DNA of 64,000 nt, from contig SADC01000169.1 of NCBI GenBank assembly GCA_004194705.1, forward strand, positions 62,001 through 126,000. The letters run 5' to 3'. This DNA is from Ditylenchus dipsaci. Lineage: Eukaryota; Nematoda; Chromadorea; Rhabditida; Anguinidae. The notes beneath the pieces were generated by a model. That model was not told the DNA's origin. It made no database searches and saw only the letters and a list, made by a program, of their open reading frames with translations. Position 1 is the first letter of the stretch. The number at the start of each line of letters is the position of its first letter. Positions 48,108 through 58,990 of this stretch are shown one piece after another. Position numbers and translations under genes: made by a program.

Positions 48108-49447
48108 CAGGGTGTCTCAAAATTACGTTAACATTTTGACATTTAACATTTTCGGTCAAAATTCAATTATTGTTCACTTTCCCGCTTGTTTTCTTGCTTG
48201 CTTTCCATTTCCTTATTGTTCCTCGAATTCTCTATCGCATTTATTTCTGTCGTCTCTTTTAAATATTTCACGTTTACGTTCGAAGTAGGTTCATCAAATT
48301 AATTTCAGTCAATTTTGCAGATATGGCTGCAGTCAAGAAACACGAGCTACGTGCCGGTTTTGTCCATCTTCGTCACCGAGGTCTTATGTATGCGCGGATT
48401 GGGCAGCTATTTGGAGTGGCAAGGCAAACGGTCAGAAATGCGGCTCGTCGATTGGAAGAAACAGGCGCTAACAAGTACCGGATTGGGCAGGGAAGAAAGA
48501 GGAGTGCAAGACATGAAGACCATCTGGTTAGATTTAATCGATTCAGCAAACGCAATTGCCGAGAGTCCGTCTACAAAGCTCAACTCGACTGTGGAGCAGG
48601 CCTACAACAAGCAGAATGATCGGCTTTGGTTGAACGAAACTCCTGCTGCGGAAAAAAGAACGGTCGGGCATTCACAACATTCGAAACAGGTTTGTTCTTT
48701 ATCATGAATCTCAACAATTCATTTCATCCCTATCAGGTTATGGTATGGGCTGGGATTTGTTTTGGGGACAAGTTACCGCTTGTGTTTGTTGATCCGGGGC
48801 TTCGTTTCAATCAGGCCTTCTATCGTCAAAGGATCTTGCGTGAGGTGGTTCGTCCTTGGACTCAACATCGCAGGAGCAGGTTCTGGATCTTTCAGCAAGT
48901 TTGACCTTTTTACTGTTTTACTCTCTTATTAGTGAAATCGTGTGGTAATTTTTCAGGATGGTGCACCGCCTCACACCGCCAGATTGACACAAGCTTGGCT
49001 GAGAAGAAATACCCGGGATTCATCAATAAAGATCATGGCTCCACGCAGCCCAGACCTAAATCCGTTGGACTATTCCGTGTGGTCGATATTGGAAGAGCGT
49101 GCTTGCCGGGAGCCTCATCAGAACATTGAATCTCTCAGACAAGCTTTGCAATTTGAGTGGAACAAGATCCAACAATCGACTTTAGAACTCATTGTGGATG
49201 ATTTTCCTAGAAGAATTGAAGCGTGTATCAGAGCTGGCGGAAGGCATTTTGAATGAGAAGTATCCATTATAGTTATAGTCTTTGTCATCGTTTTTGCTGT
49301 TATGATCTATTGTTTTGTGTTTTTCCGTTTAAAAAGGCCTTATTGGGGACATTTCCGGGGCTTGCCACCCAAAAATCCGGAAACGGGCCGCTACAATGTT
49401 ATGCTGCCCGATTTTTTTAAATGTTTACGTAATTTTGACACACCCTC
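48108..49447 (+). mobile_element. Tc1/mariner-type element with TA target duplication
   Basis: Ends read CAGGGTGTCTCAAAATTACG on the left and, complemented, GAGGGTGTGTCAAAATTACG on the right. TA is present at 48106-48107 and 49448-49449. The length is 1340 bp. A 611-bp internally deleted relative with matching ends lies at 25599-26209. Confidence 0.88.
48323..49256 (+). pseudogene. Tc1/mariner transposase, defective
   Basis: The N terminus MAAVKKHELRAGFVHLRHRG then ARIGQLFGVARQTVRNAARR is the paired-like helix-turn-helix. After a frame change, TVEQAYNKQNDRLWLNE and VMVWAGICFGDKLPL appear. A 58-nt intron (48899-48956) falls inside FQQ/DGAPPHTA, and the end reads PRSPDLNPLDYSVWSILEER to RAGGRHFE and stop. 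DGAPPHT carries the second catalytic Asp and SPDLNP the third. The usual segment with the first Asp (W-x-x-V-x-F-S-D-E) is not visible between the HTH and TVEQAYN, and the spacing is too short, so about 80 residues seem deleted. The element should be inactive unless helped in trans. Confidence 0.8.
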
Positions 49448-49525
49448 TAGTCATGACAAAAACCAGTTTCCATACCAGGCTCAATCCAGTAAAGTCCAGA
49501 AAGCTTTGAAGCTATTGCTCAGCGC

Positions 49526-50798
49526 CAGGGCTGTAAAAACATCCGGAAGATACATCCGGATGTGGATGTGTACATCCGAAACATCCACATCCGGCGGATG
49601 TGGATGTCGAAAATTTTTTTGGCCGGATGTGGATGTGGATGTTGGATGTCAAAATTTTTAGATCGGATGTCAGCGGATGTCCGGATGTTTTTTCGGACGT
49701 TTTCATGGCGAATGTCAGCAAGTGTCCGGATGTTTTTCCGGATGTTTTCATGGCGTATGTCAGCGGATGTTTTTTGGATGTTTTCATGGCGGATATCAGC
49801 GAATTTCCAGATGTTTTTTTGGATGTTTTCATGGCGGACGTCAATATGCTTTTACGGATTTTTTGAGTCTGTGGTCGAGAGATACTTCTTTTCTTGTTCT
49901 AAATCTTCTTCTTTGTTGTTTCGAAAAAAACCATAGGCCAAAATCCGCAAAAATGAATAATCTAAAATCTCGCAAAACTCAGAAAGATTTTATTTTCTTC
50001 TTTCCGTCTCATCGTTGGTCCTATTCCTCTAATTCCAAATCTACAATTTCCAATAGCCCATTCACTCCCAAAGAATACCTAACTAAAATTGAGGAAAAGG
50101 TGTAAAATTGAGGATGATGGCAAAACCGTAGTTGGATAACCCTCTCAAATTTCCCGTCGTCAAAACGAAGAGTCGCCCGCTAAAAATTTTCACTCAATTA
50201 GTCGCAACCTCTACTATGCCGGTGAATTCTAATATTTCCAATATAACCAAGCTCCAAAGCGAGGTTTCTCCCGTTTGTAGATTAACTCTGTTGGTATCAA
50301 GGGCTGCTCGTTTGAGGAGTTCCTTCAAAGGAAAGTGCTCCTGCGATTCAATTTGGGTCTGATGAATGTTTTATTTGTTTCACCTAAGTGTCTCGGTTTG
50401 ACGTCGAAATAAAACTTTACCATCGTTGTGCGCATGTATTGTCACCGTATCTTCTTTGTATCCCTTGCCGAATTAGGCCATTGTACCCATACTATTAATT
50501 AAAAGTGAATATCAGCAAATTTTTGACATCTACATCCAGCCGGAGGTGGATGTAAACATCCAGATATCACTTGGAAATCCGGATGTCAAAAATTTTGACA
50601 TCCGGATGTCATTCGGATGTCAGGATGTCAAAAAAATTGACATCCGGATGGATGTGGATGTCAAACTTTTTAGGCCGGATGTCGGATGTGGATGTTGGAT
50701 GTCAAAAATTTTTGGGTCGGATGTCGGATGTGGATGTCGAAAATTTTTTTGGCCGGATGTGGATGTAGGATGTCAAAAATAAAAAATTTACAGCCCTG
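49526..50798. mobile_element. hAT-like element with subterminal CATCCGGATGT arrays
   Basis: Ends CAGGGCTGTAAAAACATCC and, complemented, CAGGGCTGTAAATTTTTTAT. Exact 8-bp duplication CTCAGCGC at 49518-49525 and 50799-50806. Both subterminal regions (49545-49860 and 50525-50780) are arrays of CCGGATGTGGATGTTGGATG-type units in opposite orientation. The 660-bp middle has only a short ORF (ATG near 49953, MNNLKSRKTQKDF start) and no recognisable transposase. Confidence 0.85.
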
Positions 50799-51879
50799 CT
50801 CAGCGCTGGAATTAAACCAGATATGATTTCCAAAGACCAGGATTATAAACCAGACGTAGTCTCATTCAAGTTGATCAATGACTTTGTTGCGCCAGCTACG
50901 TATTTAACCAGTGGTGCCTTTGGTACTCTTTCTACCGGTTCTGGTGATCAAATCAGAACTGGGCATACCAGTTTCAAGGCTCGCCGTACCATGACGTCCA
51001 TCGCCTCAAGCTCGAGCTCCCGCTGTGCCGGTGAATAAAGCAAGTCTTCTCTGGTGGTGCCTGCCGTGGTCAAGTCAGCTAAAGAAATCAGCGACCAGTC
51101 TCATGCCTTTCAGCAAGTTCTCCAAGGATCAATTCAGCCAGTGGTCAAGTGCTCTTCAGTGCCTGATAGGGATGTCCAATCGCGTATCTACGTCCGTGCT
51201 GATGACCAAAGTGCCGCTCCTGTTTGGGCTCAGTGGATGAACGACCAGCCTTCCTATCTCCTACCAGCCTCAGTCAAGCCAGTGGTCCTGTGCTCTTCAG
51301 TGCTTGATGGTGATGTCCAATCGCGTATCTACGTCCGTGCTGATGACCAATCCATCCGTTATGTCAACCAGCTCTGCTCCAATGCTCTGGTTGCCAAAGA
51401 AGTGGAATCGCCAGAATCCCCATCATTAGTATCTAATGTTCCAGCCTTGTCTTTGTATTGTGCTGACCAGGACATGGTCGCTGGTTCCTCTAGCTCGCCA
51501 CGGTGCATCAATAAAATCCCAGTAGAAACTTCCTTTGTTTTTACTCAAAAAGCTATCAAGCTCCACCGAATTATTTTAAAAAAGTAGATATTCGGTGGTT
51601 TAGATGAAGTAACGAACACAAAAAAGTTACTTCAATCAAACCCCTAAATTCATTCATTTTATAAATGACTCAGTGGAGTTTGATAGATCTTTAGAAAGCT
51701 GAGATCCAGGGCTACACGATAATAAAAAAAATGTCAAAACATCAAAACAAAAACTTTGTCAAATTTAAGGTTGAAGTTTTTTCGTGGCACATTTAAGGTT
51801 TTTCGTGGCATATTTCAGTTTTTTCGTGGCATTTTTCAGGTTTTTTTAGCAAACCAAATCAGTTATAGCCAAGAACATT

Positions 51880-53039
51880 TACCCCGTTTTTTCTCAAGAC
51901 CAACTTTTAAACGACAATTTTGAGACACAACGTTGCACACTCCGTTGCACACACAGTTACACACACCGTTACACACACAACTCTCTTTTGATATATAGGA
52001 TTGAAACTATTTAACATATTATAAATGTTTAAAATTGTGGATTTAGGGTGCATGCACGTTTACTGCTCATTTGGGCACCCTCACTCGGGCAATCTAAATT
52101 GGGCCAATCTCATTTGGGCACTAATTTCAAATACAGTCGAACCTCGATATAACGAGCCCTCTAAGGTTCGTTATATCAAGGTATTGTAACCAAAACTAAA
52201 TAAAGGGTTCGTTGTTTCGAGGTTTCACATTCGACTAATATTGCACAAGTAAAAGCATGTCGTTCTACAGACAATGCGGTATTTTCTCTAATTACCGCCC
52301 TTTCTAATGTGCTCCTCTCTCTTTAGTTTGAAAGTTTCGTTACATTGACACTTTGCTTTGCAAATTTTTAGAAAAATGTTTAGAAAGTTTCGTTATACCA
52401 AGGGTATGTTTGTCTGCAAAATTTTGAAAAAATATTCTTTATATCTAGGGTTGCATTCTTCGACTGTATACTTTATTTGAAAATAAAAGCTGCGATTTCT
52501 CAGAAAGTTCTTCAAATAGTTTTTAAAGGAACAGTAGGCGTCAGGGTGGATAAGAAACCGCCTGGTATCAATGTGAAAGAGTACTACCTTTAGATTAAAA
52601 TATTTTGGATTCAAGCAGAAGTAATGAAAAACCATGGTATCATGTCCAAAATCGTGCCATTTTAATGACGTTATAATGAAAAACATCGATTTTGCAAACC
52701 AAATTTATCCCTATGAGGCATTTATAAAAGGTATACGGTAAGTACGTTCTTGGTACCCGAACAAACTAGGTAAGACCACCTCGATACCATTACTCAAATA
52801 ATGGGTTCTGCCATCGAAGAACAATTGCGAATGTAATTCTAAAAGTAGTATCACCATCCAGGTACCACTACTTGAGTTATACATCTTAAATACAACTATT
52901 AGAACACCTTCAAAAAAGTTTTCTTGGTACTTCAACTACAAGGTGTAAAATATAAATGCAAGCAGGAATTTTTCTGTGTTTGAAAAGCTATCTGTTGAGA
53001 ATAAACAGTGTTTATAATAAACGCTGAAAAAAGCGTCAA
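51880..53039. other. No gene found
   Basis: A CACACTCCGTTGCACACA short array near 51935-51985, two pogo-like ends (52135-52230), then AT-rich sequence with GGTACC-type repeats (52730-52930). No exon motif. Confidence 0.4.
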
Positions 53040-53340
53040 AAAGAAAGATAACAGGCAGAAAAGGCGGCAAACCAAGTAAATAAGCGGCAAGGGATTTAAA
53101 AAATTTGCGACAGGAAAAAGCAAATTTACGGCAGAAAAAAGTGAATTCACAGCAAGAAAAAGTAACTTGGCGGCAAAAAAAGTAAATTTACTGCAAAAAA
53201 TTAAATAAGCGAAAAAAAATTTTGCGGCACAAAAAAGTAAATTAGCGGCAATAAAAAGTATTTCTACGGCAAAAAAAGTATTTTTGCGACAAAAAAAATC
53301 TGCGACAAAAAAAGTTTTTTACGGTAAGAAAAAGGTTTGT
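53040..53340 (-). repeat. Inverted copy of the GCCGCAAATTTAC array
   Basis: GGCGGCAAAAAAAGTAAATT units in the same variant order as 36330-36640 but inverted. The outer border AAAAAGGTTTGTCC mirrors 35095. Confidence 0.8.
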
Positions 53341-53383
53341 CCTTAACAACAATTTGATAAATCCAGCAATTATTCAAAATGAG

Positions 53384-53684
53384 TAGGGTGGGCGAGTGCT
53401 CGACTCGATATGATATTGGAAACTCGAAAATTTTCGAATAGTACTCAAAATTACTCGATTTCAAGTGAAATTGTCGGTCAAAATTTTGCATAAAAATTTA
53501 ATCCTTCGAAGTTATTAAGGCATAGGAAAGCCATAAAAAGAAAAAAAATGTGGTCTACGAGAACATTTTCGATTTTTATTTTATTCTATACTTCAAACTC
53601 GAAATTTTTGAGTACTCGACTTGACTCGATACTCGAAAAATTTCGAACATTACTCGATTTCGAGTACTCAACTCGCCCACTCTA
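53384..53684. mobile_element. 301-bp hAT-like MITE
   Basis: Ends TAGGGTGGGCGAGTGCTCGA and, complemented, TAGAGTGGGCGAGTTGAGTA. Exact 8-bp duplication AAAATGAG at 53376-53383 and 53685-53692. The interior is rich in CTCGATTTCGAGTACTCGA-type motifs. Confidence 0.9.
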
Positions 53685-53780
53685 AAAATGAGGGATTATT
53701 GTAAACGCTCGGTGACTTTCGTCCTGCAATTTACTTCAAAATAAGAAAACCCGACCCTAGTATAGAATACATCTCTACAG

Positions 53781-56300
53781 CAGGGTTAACAAGGTGTTGC
53801 GTATTCGGCTACACGCAGGCTACACCATTTTTTAAAAAACGTATAGCTTTTTTGTGACCCCTTAGGCTACAAAAAAAGCTACACCATTATACTTATTTCG
53901 GTGTAGCTTTTGATGAGTTTGGTGTAGCTTAATATTTTTTATTATTTCTGACAATCTGACTTCTGCTGATGTAGCCAGAAAACAGCATTTTACTTTTTTC
54001 AAGCTACGTCTCCAATGACAAATCCGCACTCTCACTCTGAACTTTCACCTGCCCCAATAAAAAACGCATCCGGACCCTGAATACTTACTCAAATATTTAC
54101 TATTCCAAACCCTCACCCGTCCCCAATAGAGATTTTCAGATCAAAGCTGCAAGACAAATCTATACGTGAAGCATTGCTTGAACATATGTTCATGGGTCGA
54201 TTCGTCAACAGGTTAATTTGTCAGAACCTACTCACGAATGGCCGAAAGCCAAAAATAACCGGTTTTTAAGGAATTAGCAAAAGGGGCTAAACTTTTTGCG
54301 AAAAAGCGATTGAGCGGATCAGTATTGCAGTTCTATCAGTTTAATCGTTCACAATCGTGTGATTTGGCGTAGTTTGAAAGGTTTAGAATATTAGTACGGA
54401 ATTTTGAGCGATTAAGCCCATCGGACTGGTCGCTTGGCTTTTTAATTTTTTTGTATCGCTTTTCAGAAAAAAAGTTTATTTCTCTTTAGTAAATCCTCAA
54501 ACACTAGTTATTTTTGGCTTTTAGCCAACGTTCGAAAGCCAACGTGCGGTTTGATTCGAAGTACGAGTTTGAAATGTTTGAAGTGAACATTCGTTTTAAT
54601 GTCCGGGTTCGAAAATTTTCGAACGAACGTTCGGTTCGTAGTCGGACATTCAAAAAAATCTCGAACATTTTGAACAATGTTTAAAATCAAATGTTCGATT
54701 CGACGACCCTAATTCTGAGCGATGCTAAAAATAGAAACAGGTGGTGTAATGCGTGGTATATAGTTATTATCAAGGTTCCTGGTTCAAAGACCCTTGGATG
54801 TATATATTATTTTACTCAACTGTTAACCCTTGGTTACATTTGATGACTTTAGTCCCTAAAAAATGTGAAAAACTTAAAAAAGTTGGCAACATTTTTTGTT
54901 GATCACCTTGGTGTGGTTACTCACTCAAAGTATTAAGATTTCGGTTGCTGAAAATAAGCTTTTGGCGAATAGAATTTTGTCCGTGTTTGTTTGCCTAATT
55001 TTTTATGTACATCGCAGGTAATTTGAGTATTTATCGGGTACAATTGAATGCTATCCATGTGGATCATGTACCCTCCAGAAGATTAAATAGCTTCCAGGTG
55101 GTTAGAGTAGCCTCTAAGTTGGTTATTTACGACCTTCTGGATTTAGAAACATGCCCTGAAGGTGGATCGGGTGGTTTAGGCACTTGTCAAAACATTTGAA
55201 TACTCAGAAATTTTATTGGGTACCTTTTGGATAATTTAAATAGCCTTTAGAATATTTCATTGAACTACAGTTAAATCGGGTACCTTCAAGGTGATTTGGG
55301 TGCCATCCAAGTGGATTAGGTACTCTCTAGGTGATTTCAATACTTTTTAGGTGGGTCCGGTATCTGCTGGCGACATCGCACTCCCTTAGAGCCTTTGCTG
55401 CCCACCTACTCAACCACCCGGCACTCCGACCTACTTCCCTGCCAACCCTACATGCTCTTCTGGCACACCTACCTACTCTACTGGCACTCCTACCTACTAA
55501 CATCTTCACTCGCAATGCGGAGGGCAACAAAAAAAATTGTTAGCAACTTTGATTATTCGTGTTTGTGCTTTAAAATATCTAAGATTTTGTACTTAAGTTT
55601 TTCAGGGAGATTTCTGACATAGGTTTGCAAAAAATGACTGAAAGTTGGGCTTAAATACGAACATCCACTGATAATCCAGGCTAAAATCCACCATCTCCGA
55701 TTTGGAGGGACTTGAAAACTTTTTCAAATCCACCTCGATCTCACAATCCTGTGTTTAAAACAGAGCTTATATGTTAAATTTCAGGGTTCCGAAAGATATC
55801 GGACATAAATTTGCAAAAACTGGCAGAAAATCGGGCTTATACACGAAAGTGTAGAACCGCCGATACACTCATCCACACATGCTCAATACTATATAGAGTT
55901 ATATCCAGACCTAGTTTAATTTATTTTCCAAACATCACTGAATCAACATTCAAACACAGTCTGATTCCCCACTCAACACAATCTGATCAAAACCAGAACT
56001 CAGTCTGATTAGCTAATATTTAAAGTAATAAAATACCAAAAATGTTAAAAGAAAGGCTTAAAATGTGAAAAAAGTAAAATGCTGTTTTCTGGCTACATCA
56101 GCAGAAGTCAGATTGTCAGAAATAATAAAAAAAATATTAAGCTACACCAAACTCATCAAAAGCTACACCGAAATAAGTATAATGGTGTAGCTTTTTTTCT
56201 TTACCTCAGGGGTCACAAAAAAGCTACACCTTTTTTGAAAAATTATGAATTGAATAAAAAGCTACAATGTAGCCGAAAAGGCTACACTTTGCCAACCCTG
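53781..56300. mobile_element. 2.5-kb hAT-like element, ORF-less
   Basis: Inverted arms (53781-54000, 56075-56300) beginning CAGGGTTAACAAGGTG and, complemented, CAGGGTTGGCAAAGTG, followed by several GTAGCTTTTT units. 8-bp flank CTCTACAG on the left and GTCTACAG on the right (7 of 8 match). The interior holds a GGTACC-rich degenerate array (55010-55370), a copy of the 190-bp repeat (about 55555-55850) and no transposase. Confidence 0.75.
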
Positions 56301-56781
56301 GTCTACAGACAAATTTTGGGCTCAAAAACTCAAAAATAAGACAAAATTGAAGTTTTTGAGTGATCGCTTAAACCAGCATTGAACGAAGTTTAAAGAATGA
56401 TATGTTGTTAACAAAGTTACCGGATGAGAGTCCACCTATAGACAGCTATAGGATCTCCAACCAGCTCACGTACAAAAGAGCTTTTGCTGCTTTTCAATAC
56501 TCCCCTGAATAAAATAATTTGTAATTTAGAAGCATTTTACCGTATTTTCTCTATTAATTACCCCGGGGTAATTATTTTTCAACCCCTGAAAAATCAAAAA
56601 ATATTTCGTTTTTGAGATTTTTGGGTGCTCAACCAAAATCTAAAAGTGGAATCAACTAAGTTTGTGGCGATTAAATAAATGCAAAAAACACATTTGCAAA
56701 ATAATTTTTTTGAGCTGAGATATAGGGTGCCTATGGGGGGTAATTAATAGAGAAAATACGGTATCGTAATTTTTGGCTTAC

Positions 56782-56803
56782 ATCACATCTTGCCGCATCA
56801 AAT
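56782..56803 (-). CDS. Possible myosin microexon
   Basis: A 22-nt segment between TTTATAG and GTAAGCC reads DLMRQDV. Myosins have K-N-x-D-x-(L/M)-R-x-D-(V/I) before the strut. The match is short and could be chance. The order and strand fit the myosin gene. Confidence 0.3.
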
Positions 56804-57744
56804 CTATAAATAAAATCATTTTTCCAGTAAAAATGTGTTTTAGATATTTTTACCTTTGTTTTTGTCACGAAAACCCTAAGAATTATAGTTTTAGTTTTTT
56901 GTACCTAACCCTCTTTGGACAAAACTTACAGTGATTTGATACTTGACTTTGCCTGCATAATGGGCAATAATGCTGTAAAATGGTTATGTTTAAAGCAAAT
57001 TGGTTTTGACTATGGTTGCTGAAATGGCTGCCTATGGTCTTTTCGCCAAAATCTAATTTTTTGCCCATTTTGGCCATATTCTTTTTTAAAAATATACAAA
57101 ATTTTTATGAAGAAATGTCATTGAAAAAGTCAAGTTTTTTCAATTTTTATGACTAATTTTTTAATGACTCGGCCATATCAATTGCCATATTTCGAAATGT
57201 TTCCAGGAATATTTGTTGGAATATTCGACCCTAGTAGCGAATACCCCCCCCCCAACGATTTTCACTTTTTTTACTTTAGTAAAAAGTACCCAAATGTATG
57301 TCCCAGACCCGGAAAATGTGCGCAAACTCTTTATTAGTCACAACTTCCGTACGCTGGCCTATCCCCAGGCCTGAGGGCTAAGCCTAAACTTGTTGTTTGC
57401 AAGGGTAGTTACAGCAATTTTTAAAGGTCGGATGCTTGGGGGGGGGGGGGTTGGATTTATTCGCTACTAGCGCCGAATATTCCCATTCAGCTACTCTAGT
57501 TTTGACCAGTTTTGGTAATTTAAAAAAAAGCTCAATTTCTGCAGTTAATTTGCCAAATTTTAAAATAAAAAAACTTACAAGGCATCTTCTTTCTGAAACC
57601 CAATAATTTTATAACAAGCGTGAAGAAAACAAAAAATCTACTTTGTGGGGAATTTCATAGTATTCATTGCTTTTGAGGAATGTGTTTAGTTTGTCCTCAA
57701 ATCAAAACTTTTATATTCAGTAAGAGAAATTTTCTTCAGCCTAC

Positions 57745-57796
57745 CAACATACTGCGGTCAGTGCCATTGTTGATGTTGGATTCCTCATCTATCAGT
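57745..57796 (-). CDS. MYO9: Class IX myosin, single motor exon (LIDEESN motif)
   Basis: A 52-nt exon reads LIDEESNINNGTDRSML between a GATATTAG acceptor and a GTAGGC donor. Myosins carry L-L-D-E-E-S/C followed by a polar stretch with T-D at this point, about 10-20 residues after the NIEY string of the previous exon. A short intervening exon (D-N-x-x-C-I/L-x-L-I) was not found. Confidence 0.7.
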
Positions 57797-57832
57797 CTAA
57801 TATCACAGAATTAGATTTTAGTTTAGGAACTA

Positions 57833-58807
57833 CAGTAGCGTCCAAAAAATGGATCACTCATTTTCGTATCAATTTTTTCTAAATCCCATCAATTTTCTTG
57901 GTTTAACCGTTGCACGGATTTTTTAGAAACACAGTTTTGTAGAATTTTCCTGCTCTTTAAGATTGCATAATAATTTTTTTCGTGGTGTTCACCAAAAACG
58001 TCAAAAATTTTTGTTTTATCGAGATGGGTCATTTTACCATGCGTCCAAAAAAATGGGTCACTGTGGGATATCAACAGTTATTAATTTTTTCAGAGTTTTT
58101 TCTGAGCTGTTATTAAACAAATTTTGAAACATTGCTTTTAAGCCACAATTTGGTAGGTCAAGATTTTATTTTAAACTTTTCTGGAAGAAGTTTTGATCAA
58201 AATGCAAAAGTGTCGATTTCTAGTAAAATCTTAGTAAAATAGTCGTTTTATCGCATAAACAGTGGTTTCTCTAAAAGTTCATATTTTCAAAGACTGCCAT
58301 CAAGGCGTCATTCTAAAGCTTCTTTATTTCCCTACACGATGACATGTCAAGCGTTATATTAGAATCACACGGAGCTAAGGTGCAGACGGTTGAAGTTTTA
58401 AAAGTAAAAATATTTTCTTTTTACCTAATTTTAAGTCATTTCTTAGTTTTTAAAACTTCAACCGTCTGTAGCTTAGCCCCGTGTGATTCCAATATAACGC
58501 TTGACATGTCATCGTGTAGGGAAATGAAGAAGCTTTAGGGAAATAAAGAAGCTTTAAGTAACTGTTAATAACCCGCAGTGATCCATTTTTTGGACGCATG
58601 GTAAAATGACCCATCTCGAAAGAACTCAAAATTTTGACGTTTTTGGTGAACACCGTGAAAAACCAATTATGCAATCTTAAAAAGCAGGAAAGCAGGAAAA
58701 CTGTGTTTCCAAAAAAATTTCGTGCGACGCTTAAACCGAGAAAAATTGGCGGGATTTCAAAAAAATTGATACAAAAAATGAGTGATCCATTTTTTTGGAC
58801 GCTACTG
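57833..58807. mobile_element. Tc1/mariner-type non-autonomous element
   Basis: CAGTAGCGTCCAAAAAATGG at the left (after TA) and its inverted copy CATTTTTTTGGACGCTACTG at the right. Arms of about 230 bp contain ATGGGTCATTTTACCATGCG. No transposase. The centre is the palindrome 58316-58537. Confidence 0.75.
58316..58537. mobile_element. Near-perfect palindromic MITE nested in 57833-58807
   Basis: CCCTACACGATGACATGTCA at 58330 and its inverted copy ending at 58521 form arms of about 85 bp with few mismatches. The centre lies in TTTTACCTAATTTTAAG. AGCTTCTTTATTT flanks both sides. Confidence 0.8.
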
Positions 58808-58944
58808 AATGAACTTTTCCAATAATACCTCAGAATACCATAGGGTTTGTTTTGAAACAGTTGGACACACTCTGTGTTGTCGGCTGAAATTATGTTTTGA
58901 AAAAATTAAAATTTTTTGGATGAACAGAAAAGGTTGGAATTAAC

Positions 58945-58990
58945 TGTATTCAATGTTGGTCCAAGCAATTCCCTCTTTTATGTACTCTTC
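58945..58990 (-). CDS. MYO9: Class IX myosin, single motor exon (EEYIKEGI motif)
   Basis: A 46-nt exon between a TTATTGCAG acceptor and a GTTAATT donor reads EEYIKEGIAWTNIEY. In myosin motors this string directly follows the FNQHIF-x-EQ helix that ends the exon at 60188, so the splice joins EQ to EEY in register. It is in frame with no indel. The Tc1-like element at 57833-58807 lies in the next intron. Confidence 0.8.

Larger units (their letters stand above)
47891..51587 (+). pseudogene. Unrecognised Ser-rich ORF split by two transposons
   Basis: Three blocks, 47891-48107, 49448-49525 and 50807-51587, share one continuous frame if the two insertions and one copy of each target duplication are removed. 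The joins run across GGTCAT/AGTCAT and CTCAGCGC/TGGAATT. The reconstructed protein is about 360 aa. It has a Ser-rich segment (SSCSTSSSSKV), LKLLLSAGIKPDMISKDQ across the second junction, and a duplicated 24-30-residue block containing DVQSRIYVRADDQS. One in-frame TAA remains at 51036-51038. I recognise no domain. It is probably cargo of the surrounding MULE-like element and is dead in this copy. Confidence 0.6.
47705..51870. mobile_element. MULE-like element with unknown Ser-rich ORF, hit by two later insertions
   Basis: Inverted ends of about 150-180 bp: GGCATAAATTGATTTGG on the left and, complemented, GGCTATAACTGATTTGG on the right. They are followed by TTTGCTAAAA, repeats of CTGAAATATGCCACGAAAAA, and CGTGTAGCCC with AGCTTTC nearby on both sides. 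An exact 9-bp duplication AAGAACATT is present at 47696-47704 and 51871-51879. Removing the Tc1/mariner (48108-49447) and hAT-like (49526-50798) insertions leaves about 1.55 kb holding a single ORF. Confidence 0.8.

Noticed and set aside
49562..49866. Frames rich in DVFMADVS or CPDVF
   Set aside because: They are translations of the CCGGATGT array of the hAT-like element.
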